A stretch of DNA of 33,566 bases from Deltaproteobacteria bacterium (GCA_004356615.1 SMWT01000100.1:1-33566); one strand, 5' to 3'; shown: positions 18,768 through 28,146, counted from the stretch's first letter. Made by a program: numbers and translations. The notes: generated from the letters alone by a model not told the origin.

Positions 18768-18998
18768 TTATTTAGATTTAATCCTACGTCTTCGTCTTTT
18801 ATCTTTAACCCCGGTTTTATCTTCATCAACAGATTCCCCCAGCTTTTTTCGCGCCTTAGATTCTCTATTGATATCCGTTATGCAAGTGCAACCTTCCGGG
18901 CATCCTTCTATTTTTTCTCCCAATTGGTCTGCAAAATCCCTTTGTGCAAAGGTAGTAAAGCTTAAACCACATAGGGTAATGATAAGCAGTTTTTTCAC
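18768..18998 (-). CDS. small predicted secreted protein with Cys cluster and basic tail
   Basis: GTG start; MKKLLIITLCGLSFTTFAQ signal peptide, CPEGCTC cluster, C-terminal KDKRRRRRIKSK. Shine-Dalgarno GGAGG overlaps the stop of the YD-repeat gene. Confidence 0.65.
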   Translation of the reverse strand: MKKLLIITLCGLSFTTFAQRDFADQLGEKIEGCPEGCTCITDINRESKARKKLGESVDEDKTGVKDKRRRRRIKSK

Positions 18999-19008
18999 TG
19001 TAGGCCTC

Positions 19009-20631
19009 CTACATATTTAAGTTAACACCGGCAGGCCTAACTATTGATAAAAGGTTTTTAAAGGCATTAGTCACCTGTACTGCCATTTTACTACCAGCAC
19101 TTGATTTCACTTCTTTAATTTCACCGTAGCTGTCATAGGAAACTCTTATCTTGCCTATATTACTCATGGCAATTTCCACAGGTTTACCAGCGGCATTGTA
19201 TTTAAAGGTAAGCGCCCGTTTTTTATCCTTCTTTTTGTGATAATCAATCATCTTACTGATACGACCTTTTAAGTCATAGATTAAAAGAACTGACTTGCCC
19301 TCACTATTCCTGGCCTTGGCCAAATTCCCTTTTTTATCGTATTCAAATTTAGTCCAACCATCATTATTAGTAACCTTGTTTATTTTCTTGATTTTTTTAT
19401 CATATTCAAGCTTGAGAAATTTTCCCGACGAGTTAGTTTTTCTAGTTAAAAGACCACTTTCATCATAGGCAAAAGTAGTAATATCCCCATTTCTGTCTAT
19501 TTTAACAGGATTGGAACAGCACTCAGAATAGACTGTCTCGGTTTTAAATCCATTTATGTTAGTAAGCGTTCTATAGGTGTACTGGGACCCATCAGGTCGA
19601 GGCTTTATCTCATATTCATATCTATTGGTAACTTCCCTACCACCCGATTGCTTAGTCACCAAAGTCCAATAATGAAAGTTGGGGTTTTTTGAGTTGTTTT
19701 CATATTTATACTTGGTCTCTTCACCTGATCTGTTTATAATTTGTGAAACGAATTGAGTCCTTTTTGTATAGGTTATCTCCATTTTGGCGCCATCAGAATA
19801 GATCACCGATGTCATATTATGATTTGAATCGTAAGTGAATTTATAGAGATTATCTGCAATATCTTTAGATTCAACAAGATCTCCACCATCATATTTATAA
19901 GTAGAGCTTTTACCACCCGTGGTAGTTATTTTTTTTACCTTTCCGTCAGCATAGAGTTCAAAGAAAAGTTGTTTCCCCATGGAATCTTTTATGGACTTTA
20001 ATTTCCCATTCTTGTAGTTTAAAAATAGTTTGTATCCGTGACGGTCGTGAATGCTTGTTAAATTCCCGTCATCATCAAAAAGTTCATATTTTCCATCGTT
20101 ATAACGTCTTTTAAATCCTCTATTTAACCGAGTCACCGTTTGAAGTCCGCGACTGCTCGAAAACAACTTTGTTCCCTGAGCTATATCTGCTTTAACATCG
20201 AATTTTTTAGCATAGGCCTGCCTAAGTTCGGCATCATTAATTAACTTTTCACTTAAATTTTTGGCAACTTCATCAGATACTTTATTTTTTGATCTCATTG
20301 CCGCGATAATCTTACTGGCCGCTTCTGCAGCATTAACAGGTCCTTTGGGGACAAACCTCGTTTCCGCACCAGAGCCATTCTCATGAATAATAACTGAGCT
20401 ATCGGCCGCAACTTCGAGTTTAGTTTCAAAATCACTTCCCCAACCAAAGCCAAACCAGCCTTTGGAGGTGGATTTGGAATTATAAGTACGACTTATTTCC
20501 AGGTTTTTACCACCGCCAGGAACCAATACATCAAAGTAGGTTATATAAAAGTTTCCATTTTTAAGATTCACGCCTGCTTCTAAGGAGAGAGGTAGTACCA
20601 AGGTAAATAAAAAGTATTTAAAAAACTTCAT
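19009..20631 (-). CDS. YD-repeat (RHS-like) secreted protein
   Basis: N-terminal signal sequence MKFFKYFLFTLVLPLSLEAG; GKNLEISRTYNSKSTSKGWFGFGWGSDFETKL N-terminal module; repeated YD-type units (FTYDSNHNMTSVIYSDGAKMEITYT, FAYDESGLLTRKTNSSGKFLKLEYDKKIKKINKVTNNDGWTKFEYDKKGNLAKARN). Confidence 0.85.
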   Translation of the reverse strand: MKFFKYFLFTLVLPLSLEAGVNLKNGNFYITYFDVLVPGGGKNLEISRTYNSKSTSKGWFGFGWGSDFETKLEVAADSSVIIHENGSGAETRFVPKGPVNAAEAASKIIAAMRSKNKVSDEVAKNLSEKLINDAELRQAYAKKFDVKADIAQGTKLFSSSRGLQTVTRLNRGFKRRYNDGKYELFDDDGNLTSIHDRHGYKLFLNYKNGKLKSIKDSMGKQLFFELYADGKVKKITTTGGKSSTYKYDGGDLVESKDIADNLYKFTYDSNHNMTSVIYSDGAKMEITYTKRTQFVSQIINRSGEETKYKYENNSKNPNFHYWTLVTKQSGGREVTNRYEYEIKPRPDGSQYTYRTLTNINGFKTETVYSECCSNPVKIDRNGDITTFAYDESGLLTRKTNSSGKFLKLEYDKKIKKINKVTNNDGWTKFEYDKKGNLAKARNSEGKSVLLIYDLKGRISKMIDYHKKKDKKRALTFKYNAAGKPVEIAMSNIGKIRVSYDSYGEIKEVKSSAGSKMAVQVTNAFKNLLSIVRPAGVNLNM

Positions 20632-20685
20632 AGCAAGTTCCTTTTTAGCTAAAATTCATACTTTTTATTTATCGGATTTTTAGGA

Positions 20686-21579
20686 CTAGACCTTAATCTT
20701 AACTATTTTTAAAATGATAAAAAAACCGATTCCATCAAGAACCACCGCCGCTACCATCAAAGCAATTCCAAGGGGATGGGCAAACACCCTCTCCATAGAA
20801 CCGGGATCAGTAGCGGCATAGATACCCCCGATACCAAAAGGCATGGCCGCTATGGTCATCCCTTGAAACATTCCCGAGGCAGTGTATTGCTCAATTTTCT
20901 GGGCAATTCTAATCCGCTCCCTGATAACAGTTACAATAGTATCAAAGGTTTCTGATAGATTTCCCCCAGTTTCCTTAAGAATATTCACTCCAGTAACAAA
21001 CATTTCATTATCTTCAGTGGGGATCCTAGCGGCGAGATTTTCCAGACACTCCTCCAACGTAACCCCAATTCTTTGTTGCTGTAAAATCAAATTATATTCT
21101 TGAGAGGTAGGGGCCGGCATTTCTGCTGCCACCATTCCAAGCGCTTGAGGCATGGAGAGCCCGGCCCTGATCCCATTAGATAAAAGGGTTAGGGAATCTA
21201 CCATCTGCCCAGAATACTCCTTAATCCTTTTTTCAATCATATAATTAAGCACAGGTTTAGGTATTTTAAAGGATAAAAAGGCGGCCAAAAGACCCATTAC
21301 CACTGAGATACCCCATGCTCCCATAATGAACCCAAATAATACAACCATGAGTAAAAAGGAAAAGATGGCCATGCCAATGAGGCCATAGGTAATTTTTTCA
21401 GGAGATATTTCTATAAAAAGCTTTTCCAAGCTTTCCAAAATAAAATTTCTAACCCCAATGGTTTGATCTTCAACCCAAATAAATAATTTCTGGGCATTTC
21501 GAAAGACCGGAACAAAAACCATCAACCCGATAACTAGGGCAATTCCATTTTGTCCTAAGATCTTTAAAATTGCTTCCAT
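20686..21579 (-). CDS. tadB: Tad pilus inner-membrane platform protein (TadB/TadC, T2SSF domain)
   Basis: VDSLTLLSNGIRAGLSMPQALGMVAAEMPAP...VTLEECLENLAARIPTEDNEMFVTGVNILKETGGNLSETFDTIVTVIRERIRI is a T2SSF/TadB pattern with TMs on both sides. Confidence 0.85.
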   Translation of the reverse strand: MEAILKILGQNGIALVIGLMVFVPVFRNAQKLFIWVEDQTIGVRNFILESLEKLFIEISPEKITYGLIGMAIFSFLLMVVLFGFIMGAWGISVVMGLLAAFLSFKIPKPVLNYMIEKRIKEYSGQMVDSLTLLSNGIRAGLSMPQALGMVAAEMPAPTSQEYNLILQQQRIGVTLEECLENLAARIPTEDNEMFVTGVNILKETGGNLSETFDTIVTVIRERIRIAQKIEQYTASGMFQGMTIAAMPFGIGGIYAATDPGSMERVFAHPLGIALMVAAVVLDGIGFFIILKIVKIKV

Positions 21580-23676
21580 CTAGTCCTCGTTTTTAAACAG
21601 TCCGCGGGGAATATTAATTCCCTTTTTTTCCAGCTTTTCTATAAAGGTGGGAATAAATCCCGAAGCCTTGTGTTTTCCGATAATTTTTCCTTTTTTATCT
21701 TGTCCTTCCTGAACAAAAGTAAAAATATCTTGAAGTGTTACCGTTTCACCCTGCATTCCCTGAATTTCTGTTATAAAGGTTGTTTTTCTTGAACCATCAT
21801 CAAGCCTTGAGGCCTGAATTATCATGTGAACTGCTTTAGAAATCATTTCTTTTATGGCCATTGGCTCCAAACCGGCACCTGCATACTGGCAAAGTACGAC
21901 TAATCTTCCAATACACTCTCTTGGGTTATTAGAATGAACTGTGGTTAAAGATCCATCATGCCCTGTACCCATGGCCTGAAGCATATCTAGCGTTTCTCCA
22001 CCCCGACACTCTCCAACGATAATTCTATCTGGTCGCATTCTAAGAGTTTGTTTAACCAGACAACGGATATCCACGCCACCTTCACCTTCAAGTGATGGTG
22101 GTTTTGTTTCCAGACTAACAACATGATCCTGTGGAAGGTCGAGTTCCGCGGAATCTTCACAGGTGATAACCCTTTCATTGGCCTGAATGAAAGCGGCCAA
22201 AATATTTATTAATGATGTCTTCCCAGAACCGGTTCCGCCACTTACTACAATATTTCTGTGCGCCTGAACTGCAATTCTTAAAAAATCGGCCATGGCAGCA
22301 GTAACAGAACCAAAAGTGATTAAATCTTTATAAGTGAGTCGGTTTTCAGGGAATTTCCGTATGGTTATAACTCCACCACCTAAGGCACAGGGAGGAATAA
22401 TGGCGTGGACTCTGGAACCATCAGGAAGTCTAGCATCTACGTAAGGAGTTTTCTCATCAATTCTCCTTCCAATGGGGGCAACAATTCTTTCTATAACATT
22501 TAATACTTGCCGGTCGTTAGTAAAAACTGTTTCCGATTTTTTAATCTTCCCATCTTGTTCATAAAATATCTTCCGAGGCCCTACCACCATGATTTCCGTA
22601 CAGCTTTTATCAGCTAGCAAGTCCTCTAGTGGACCTAGCCCTAAGGCCTCATCAATAATCTCTTTAACCATTTTATTCATATCTTCACGAGTATCAACAA
22701 TACCCTTTATATCTTCTTTTCCGAGCAGCTCCACCACCAATTTTTTGGTTTTTTCCTTTAATATAATCTTTGATTTTGGGTCATTATCATCGGCCTTGGA
22801 AAGGTCTAGCTCTTCCACTAAAGATTTATGAATTCTAGATTTTAAACCTATCCATAAATCCAGTTCCTTTACAGCCTCGGCCCCTTCTTTTTTCTTAGTT
22901 TCTGGAGACTTTTGAATACCGGAGAGAACTTTCAAAACATTTTTTTGAATTATTTTTCTTACAGTTTCAATCACCCCTTTGGCAAAAGGGCTCCCCTTTG
23001 CAACCGTAAGGATAACCTTCTTAGCGGTGAGGGCCTGGGTGCAGGTTTTATCATCTTTTGGAATGGAGGAAAAAACTGGTTTCCCCAAAGCCTTACCTAC
23101 AAAGGCCGGACTAACTGGATGGCCCTTGTCTGCCATATTCAAAATCACTTGAATCATGTCTTTGGGAAACATCATGGAAATCAAATCAGAATACATTCTC
23201 TTGGTTTGATTAACTGCTAAGACATCGGTATTAACCACCAGCATAATCATGGTGGAGAACTCACAGGCCTTTAAGGCCAAATCATTTAATTCACTTCCCG
23301 CATCGATTACGGTGAGAGGAAAAATACCGGTAATGGCCTTTAAAAATTTTCCCAGGCCATCTACATTAACGGCCTCTGCTGCCAAAGGATCATTTGGCAT
23401 GCCAATAAAAGAGACTCCAGCAGGATGGCTGGCAACAAAACCCTGGATTGCCCTTGGTTCCACTGCACCAGTGAATTCTGAAAGCTCCCTTAAATCTTTT
23501 TTTGATTTAAGTCCGGTTATAATATTTAAATCACCTGCCGCTTTTTGGTCAAAATCAAGCAGTAGCGTTTTACTTTTAGTTTCAGCAGCAAAGGCAAATG
23601 CCAAATTGGCAGCGACCTGAGATTTCCCCGATCCCCCTTTTCCACCTAAAACACAAAGAATATACCCTTGCGCCAT
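21580..23676 (-). CDS. cpaF: fused CpaE/TadZ-like ParA-type ATPase + CpaF/TadA secretion ATPase
   Basis: One 698 aa ORF. N-terminal deviant Walker A ILCVLGGKGGSGKSQVAANLAFAFA...LLLDFDQKAAGDL; C-terminal VSGGTGSGKTSLINILAAFI, RIIVGECRGGETLDMLQAMGTGHDGSLTTVHSN typical of CpaF. Confidence 0.92.
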   Translation of the reverse strand: MAQGYILCVLGGKGGSGKSQVAANLAFAFAAETKSKTLLLDFDQKAAGDLNIITGLKSKKDLRELSEFTGAVEPRAIQGFVASHPAGVSFIGMPNDPLAAEAVNVDGLGKFLKAITGIFPLTVIDAGSELNDLALKACEFSTMIMLVVNTDVLAVNQTKRMYSDLISMMFPKDMIQVILNMADKGHPVSPAFVGKALGKPVFSSIPKDDKTCTQALTAKKVILTVAKGSPFAKGVIETVRKIIQKNVLKVLSGIQKSPETKKKEGAEAVKELDLWIGLKSRIHKSLVEELDLSKADDNDPKSKIILKEKTKKLVVELLGKEDIKGIVDTREDMNKMVKEIIDEALGLGPLEDLLADKSCTEIMVVGPRKIFYEQDGKIKKSETVFTNDRQVLNVIERIVAPIGRRIDEKTPYVDARLPDGSRVHAIIPPCALGGGVITIRKFPENRLTYKDLITFGSVTAAMADFLRIAVQAHRNIVVSGGTGSGKTSLINILAAFIQANERVITCEDSAELDLPQDHVVSLETKPPSLEGEGGVDIRCLVKQTLRMRPDRIIVGECRGGETLDMLQAMGTGHDGSLTTVHSNNPRECIGRLVVLCQYAGAGLEPMAIKEMISKAVHMIIQASRLDDGSRKTTFITEIQGMQGETVTLQDIFTFVQEGQDKKGKIIGKHKASGFIPTFIEKLEKKGINIPRGLFKNED

Positions 23677-23680
23677 AACT

Positions 23681-25165
23681 TTACCTGCTCCTTTGCTTGA
23701 ATTTTTTCAAGATATCTTCAGTCCCGGTATGGGCATTATCAATAATCTCAGGTGTTATAAAAACCACAAATTGGTTTCTACTGGATTTTAGATTTTTACT
23801 TCTAATAAAAGTAAAGAGTGGTTGAACATCTTCAAAATTATCTTCCCCGCCGACCGGGTCTTTGTCATAAGCAGTGGTGGTTTGTTGTATTGAGACACCT
23901 CCGACTACCGCCGATTCTTTTGATTTGATAACCACGTGAGTGGTTATGTTTGCTTCATTGGTAATAGGAGGATTTCCTTCAACCGAACTAACTGAGACCC
24001 CAATATTTAAATCTATTCGCTCTTTAGACAAAATAGTGGGTGTCACTTTTAAATCAAATCCTGCATTCGCCTCTTCTGCCCGAGTAAATTCTCCAGTTCC
24101 AAGGGTAAATGGTTGTTTGAGATTCTTTTTAAGTTGTGCCTGAACTTTATTTTTTACAACGATAACTCCCGATTGAATAATCCTGGCATAACCGGCACTC
24201 TTAGCAGATGCTAGTTTTGGCAAGAGGTTAGAGAGAGTCCCCGAAAAGCCATCACTGCTACCCGAAGTCCCAACGCCACCACTATTTGTTTTACCAAAAC
24301 TGATTTGGGCCCCATCACCGCCTAAAACCGGCACCCATTTGAAACCAAACACTCGGTTATAATCTTTATTTAATAACACAAACTGCGCTGTTATTTTTAT
24401 CAATCTAGGAATGGGCATCTCTGCCTTTTCTGCATTTACTACGATAAAGTCATGAAGGATTTTTTTCCCTCCGGCCCTTTGAACTGCACCTTCCCTTTCT
24501 GCCAAGGAGGCCACATTTTCTGGCATAAAGGCAACAGCTATTTTTCCCGCAAGATTTCGCTCTGATTTAGACGTTACGAAACCCTCAAGCCAATAGGCCT
24601 TATTAACGATTCTAACCGTTACATCCTTCATGCCATTTTTATGGATTTCCTCTTGCATTTTTTGCCCCACCATTCTCTGGGTCTGAGGAGAGAGTTCCAC
24701 CATATCGAGGATTCCCTTGTCAGAATATTTCTTTAATACAAGATTAATCAATCCATAATCTGCCGGCACAACGATTTGACCACCGAGATAGACACTATCA
24801 CCTTTGATGCCTATTACGAGTCCTTCAATTTGTCCTAAAAATTCCTTTAGCTCTACAACTAAATTGGACAAATCTGAAGCTGTTATATTTATAAGATACC
24901 TGGCCTTGATATCCCCAACGGTGTTCCTAACCGTTACAGAAGTTCGGCCTGGTTTTAATCCCTTAAAAGTTATTTCTTTTTTTTGAGGTATCAGAGTGTA
25001 GCCCATAAGACTTGAGTTTCCCACCTGCAACTTTGTGTGAGCAACAAAATCGAGTTTCACAATTTTATCAATCCCTAAAACAATATCGATTTGTTCCTCT
25101 TCAACTTCCTCTTGGCCGTACAGGGTAATAGAAAAAAGAAAAATAAAAAAGGTTAAAGCTTTCAT
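23681..25165 (-). CDS. cpaC: Tad secretin (CpaC/RcpA)
   Basis: Signal peptide, BON-like region, C-terminal secretin module (LKVTPTILSKERIDLNIGVSVSSVEG...ESAVVGGVSIQQTT...FVVFITPEIID). Confidence 0.88.
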   Translation of the reverse strand: MKALTFFIFLFSITLYGQEEVEEEQIDIVLGIDKIVKLDFVAHTKLQVGNSSLMGYTLIPQKKEITFKGLKPGRTSVTVRNTVGDIKARYLINITASDLSNLVVELKEFLGQIEGLVIGIKGDSVYLGGQIVVPADYGLINLVLKKYSDKGILDMVELSPQTQRMVGQKMQEEIHKNGMKDVTVRIVNKAYWLEGFVTSKSERNLAGKIAVAFMPENVASLAEREGAVQRAGGKKILHDFIVVNAEKAEMPIPRLIKITAQFVLLNKDYNRVFGFKWVPVLGGDGAQISFGKTNSGGVGTSGSSDGFSGTLSNLLPKLASAKSAGYARIIQSGVIVVKNKVQAQLKKNLKQPFTLGTGEFTRAEEANAGFDLKVTPTILSKERIDLNIGVSVSSVEGNPPITNEANITTHVVIKSKESAVVGGVSIQQTTTAYDKDPVGGEDNFEDVQPLFTFIRSKNLKSSRNQFVVFITPEIIDNAHTGTEDILKKFKQRSR

Positions 25166-25168
25166 ATC

Positions 25169-25969
25169 TTATTTATATCTCTTCTTAAAGAAAGCCTTGG
25201 CGTCGTTAGCATCTGATCCAAGAATATCAAAATAATTGGTTCCTCTAATAGCGACAATGTTCTTATCACTATTATTTCGCAAAGTGAGAATTGGGGGTCT
25301 ACCTGAGAACGTAAGAATAAAACTAATTTTTTGCACCTGAAATGGGTCCAACTCCAAAGTGATGGTGTTATATCTTGTGTAGGTGTTTAAATTCATCTTT
25401 CTAATAACACTGGGAGTTTTGATGCCTATTAACGGGATTTCATTAGTCATAGAAAGTCCGGTTGATAACACCAGCACATCCTGTAGCACCGTCACGATTT
25501 TGTATTTATCTTTTCTTCCAGCGGCATAATCTAGCGCCGCCAAAATATCCACTCGGTCCCCAGGCCTTATCAGTTTGGAAACCGCCTGGTTTTCCGTAAC
25601 AGTGATGGCCACAGCTCTTTTGCCAATACTAACCTGTCTGGCAAGACCAGTTTTAGCACCCGGATAGGTCACTCGCGGTTTGGTAACCTGTTCTCCCTTT
25701 AAAATAGGGACGGTTGCAATAGTATTTTCAAGTTCTCTCATTGATTTAAAGTGCCCAGGTTGCAAAAAACTTTGCGGGATACTTATGACTTGAATTTTAG
25801 AATCGTCTATCAGCTCCAATTCCTTAATATTGACTTTTGCAACTATTACAGAACTTTCGGTTCCATACCTTTGTATCATGGCGGCCTTTTGATCTTCCAT
25901 GTACGTGTAAACCATGAACATGGCGATAAGAGATATTACTAATGCCAAAGTGAATGCTCGAGTGTTCAT
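25169..25969 (-). CDS. cpaB: Tad pilus assembly protein CpaB/RcpC (SAF domain)
   Basis: VIVAKVNIKELELIDDSKIQVISIPQSFLQPGHF...KRAVAITVTENQAVSKLIRPGDRVDILAAL. Confidence 0.87.
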   Translation of the reverse strand: MNTRAFTLALVISLIAMFMVYTYMEDQKAAMIQRYGTESSVIVAKVNIKELELIDDSKIQVISIPQSFLQPGHFKSMRELENTIATVPILKGEQVTKPRVTYPGAKTGLARQVSIGKRAVAITVTENQAVSKLIRPGDRVDILAALDYAAGRKDKYKIVTVLQDVLVLSTGLSMTNEIPLIGIKTPSVIRKMNLNTYTRYNTITLELDPFQVQKISFILTFSGRPPILTLRNNSDKNIVAIRGTNYFDILGSDANDAKAFFKKRYK

Positions 25970-26046
25970 AACCTTTCCTATAGAATCAAATATTTACAAC
26001 TTTATTTTATCAAATTTAGAAATTTTGTGGGATTAAAAGGAATATT

Positions 26047-26547
26047 CTACCGAATAGTACAATCCCCAGAAATGGAGGCATTCACTAGGGGATTAAATTC
26101 CATATTTCCTGACGGTCCTATAAAGTAAGATGAAGAACAAACACCATAAACACTAAAGACTTTTACAAACGTAGAAATCCTTTCAACCCCTAATAACCGA
26201 TCACTACAATTTTCTTCACGCTTTTCCCCTCCTGTAGCAAAGGATAAAAGTCGGTAACATGGCCCAAAGGGAGTATTTCCGGCGGAGTAGTCCCTCCAGC
26301 CAATAGAATACATACCAATACCTGAGATTGCCCCTCTAAAAGAATCAAGATCTTCCGCGGGAGGAATGGTTGAGTTATTTTTAACCAAATAATAAAAATA
26401 ACCCCTCACTGCTTTATTTTGGTTTATGGCCCCGTTTATGGCCCCACCCATAGTAGTTAAAACTGAAATTAAAATAAGGAAAAAAGGCAAAAAAACAATA
26501 AACTCAAATATCGCCTGGCCTTTGTTATTTTTAAGTTTTTTCATCAC
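26047..26547 (-). CDS. TadE/TadF-like pseudopilin
   Basis: MMKKLKNNKGQAIFEFIVFLPFFLILISVL: prepilin-type G|Q...E motif followed by a hydrophobic helix. Confidence 0.75.
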   Translation of the reverse strand: MMKKLKNNKGQAIFEFIVFLPFFLILISVLTTMGGAINGAINQNKAVRGYFYYLVKNNSTIPPAEDLDSFRGAISGIGMYSIGWRDYSAGNTPFGPCYRLLSFATGGEKREENCSDRLLGVERISTFVKVFSVYGVCSSSYFIGPSGNMEFNPLVNASISGDCTIR

Positions 26548-27138
26548 TTAGCACCCATTATCAAAAAAAGTGGTATGAACTGAACAATCGCCTCCAACTT
26601 CTTCCATCGCACGGCAGACCCTCTGTAAACAGTTCGCTCGAGTAGGCTCTCTCCCAATAAAAGATTCCGATCTTAAAACCATTGGTTTAATTCCACCTAC
26701 AATATCAGAAATTCCAAAATTTTCAGTGTATTCACTCCAGGCCCCGGTAAATAAAGCATTTGGGACGGAACCAGGATGGTTGATTTTTATCAAGCTGTTC
26801 CACCCGGGGATAGTGTGTTTCATGGGAAATTTTTCAAATACTATGCTAGCGCGATTTCGTGCATTTTGATCCCCGCCACTTGGACTATTACTATTATTAT
26901 CAATCACTAGATAAGTTCTCGATGCCATAAAGGTGGCATAATGAACCAAAAATCCGTTAGTTAAGTTCACCCCGATTCTAAAAATCATGAAGATCAAAGA
27001 GAAGACGAAAATAAAGGTCAACAAAAACTCGATCGTAGATTGGCCTCTTTTATCAAGGGTATGGTTCTGCCGGGGTAAAAAACCTCGTCTGGCCTCTGGT
27101 TGAGTTATAGTAACTGTCATGTCTTGATGAATAGGCAT
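26548..27138 (-). CDS. TadE/TadF-like pseudopilin
   Basis: KRGQSTIEFLLTFIFVFSLIFMIFRIG prepilin-like N-terminus after a longish leader. Exact start uncertain (27138 or 27120); overlaps the upstream gene either way. Confidence 0.72.
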   Translation of the reverse strand: MPIHQDMTVTITQPEARRGFLPRQNHTLDKRGQSTIEFLLTFIFVFSLIFMIFRIGVNLTNGFLVHYATFMASRTYLVIDNNSNSPSGGDQNARNRASIVFEKFPMKHTIPGWNSLIKINHPGSVPNALFTGAWSEYTENFGISDIVGGIKPMVLRSESFIGREPTRANCLQRVCRAMEEVGGDCSVHTTFFDNGC

Positions 27139-27370
27139 TGGAATCTCCCTCTTCCGTCCCGGTTATAGGAGGAGAACCATAACGATAGGTGTATTCAAAC
27201 CTTTTCCTTAAAGTTTCAAAATAAACCGAATCTGGTCCCATAAAGTTTTTAAAGGCATCACTTTTAAAAACTGTCATACTCAAAGAGACGACTACCATTA
27301 AAAGCAAAATATACTCAAGCGCACTCTGCCCGTCGTTTCCTTTTAAAGTTTGTAGATGCTTATTTCCCAT
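27053..27370 (-). CDS. TadE/Flp-like pseudopilin
   Basis: Internal ATG gives MGNKHLQTLKGNDGQSALEYILLLMVVVSLSMTVF, a prepilin-like N-terminus. The longer ORF start (27448) would overlap the peptidase gene extensively. Confidence 0.7.
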   Translation of the reverse strand: MGNKHLQTLKGNDGQSALEYILLLMVVVSLSMTVFKSDAFKNFMGPDSVYFETLRKRFEYTYRYGSPPITGTEEGDSNAYSSRHDSYYNSTRGQTRFFTPAEPYP

Positions 27371-27846
27371 CCGTACCAAATCCAGGCCAATAAAATTAAG
27401 GGAGCAAAAGTAAACCTGGTGCCAAAAACTCCCTTTAGTGGCGCCCAACTGGCCAATTTAAAGGCCATCTTAATTTTACCAAAATTTTGGATTATATGCA
27501 GGAGGAGTAAAATTGATCCCACCAAGATAGTCACATATATAAGGCATAGAAAAAGTATCTTTTGATCCTGAAAAGGTAGGAGTAAAAAAAGAGAGAAGAG
27601 ATATTTGGTATCACCTGGACCCATAACCTTGACTAAAAACAGAAAAAAGCCTCCCAGCAAAATACCTAAGGGAAAATAGAAATGTTGCCAACTGATCAAA
27701 TAGAAATCCTGGTAAAAAATGATTATCACCAGAAAAATCACGATGTTTTGAATTGGCCAGTAATTAGATATCTTTTTTTTTGTGAAATCAATAAGGGCGA
27801 CAATCAGTAACTGGACGCCTAGAAAGATATAGCCTTCCAAAGGCAT
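27343..27846 (-). CDS. cpaA: type IV prepilin peptidase (CpaA/TadV, A24 family)
   Basis: IDFTKKKISN and VMGPGDTKYLFSLFLLLP (GxGD catalytic Asp) in a polytopic protein. Confidence 0.88.
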   Translation of the reverse strand: MPLEGYIFLGVQLLIVALIDFTKKKISNYWPIQNIVIFLVIIIFYQDFYLISWQHFYFPLGILLGGFFLFLVKVMGPGDTKYLFSLFLLLPFQDQKILFLCLIYVTILVGSILLLLHIIQNFGKIKMAFKLASWAPLKGVFGTRFTFAPLILLAWIWYGWEISIYKL

Positions 27847-28061
27847 TATTGAACCCCATTTCCGTAGGCACTATAGAAACAGTTTCTAGCACAACTACCT
27901 GTGGTTAACTTTTGGGTGAGGGAATAAGATAAGGAACCGGTAGAGTTGCTCATAAAAGTTGAAATGGCCTTAACGAAACTCATGGCCACAAAACTCATCA
28001 TTCCAAAGATAAGAATATACTCCAAAAGGGCCTGACCTTTTTTGATCTTTAGAAATTTCAT
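27846..28061 (-). CDS. Flp-like prepilin
   Basis: MKFLKIKKGQALLEYILIFGMMSFVAMSFVKAISTF: short leader, G|Q...EY motif, hydrophobic helix. Confidence 0.8.
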   Translation of the reverse strand: MKFLKIKKGQALLEYILIFGMMSFVAMSFVKAISTFMSNSTGSLSYSLTQKLTTGSCARNCFYSAYGNGVQ

Positions 28062-28146
28062 GGTTTTAGGATAATTAAATCTGGTATAAAAAGACAGACA
28101 GGTACATTCTTCCTAAATTAAGAAAGTTGCTCTCGTTACCAAAGAT

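Noticed and set aside
19009-20631. Polymorphic toxin (RHS with C-terminal effector) interpretation
   Set aside because: No RHS core motif or distinct C-terminal effector domain and no immunity gene recognised downstream.
22912-23620. Plus-strand ORFs (102 and 123 aa) within cpaEF
   Set aside because: Shadow frames of a highly conserved ATPase.
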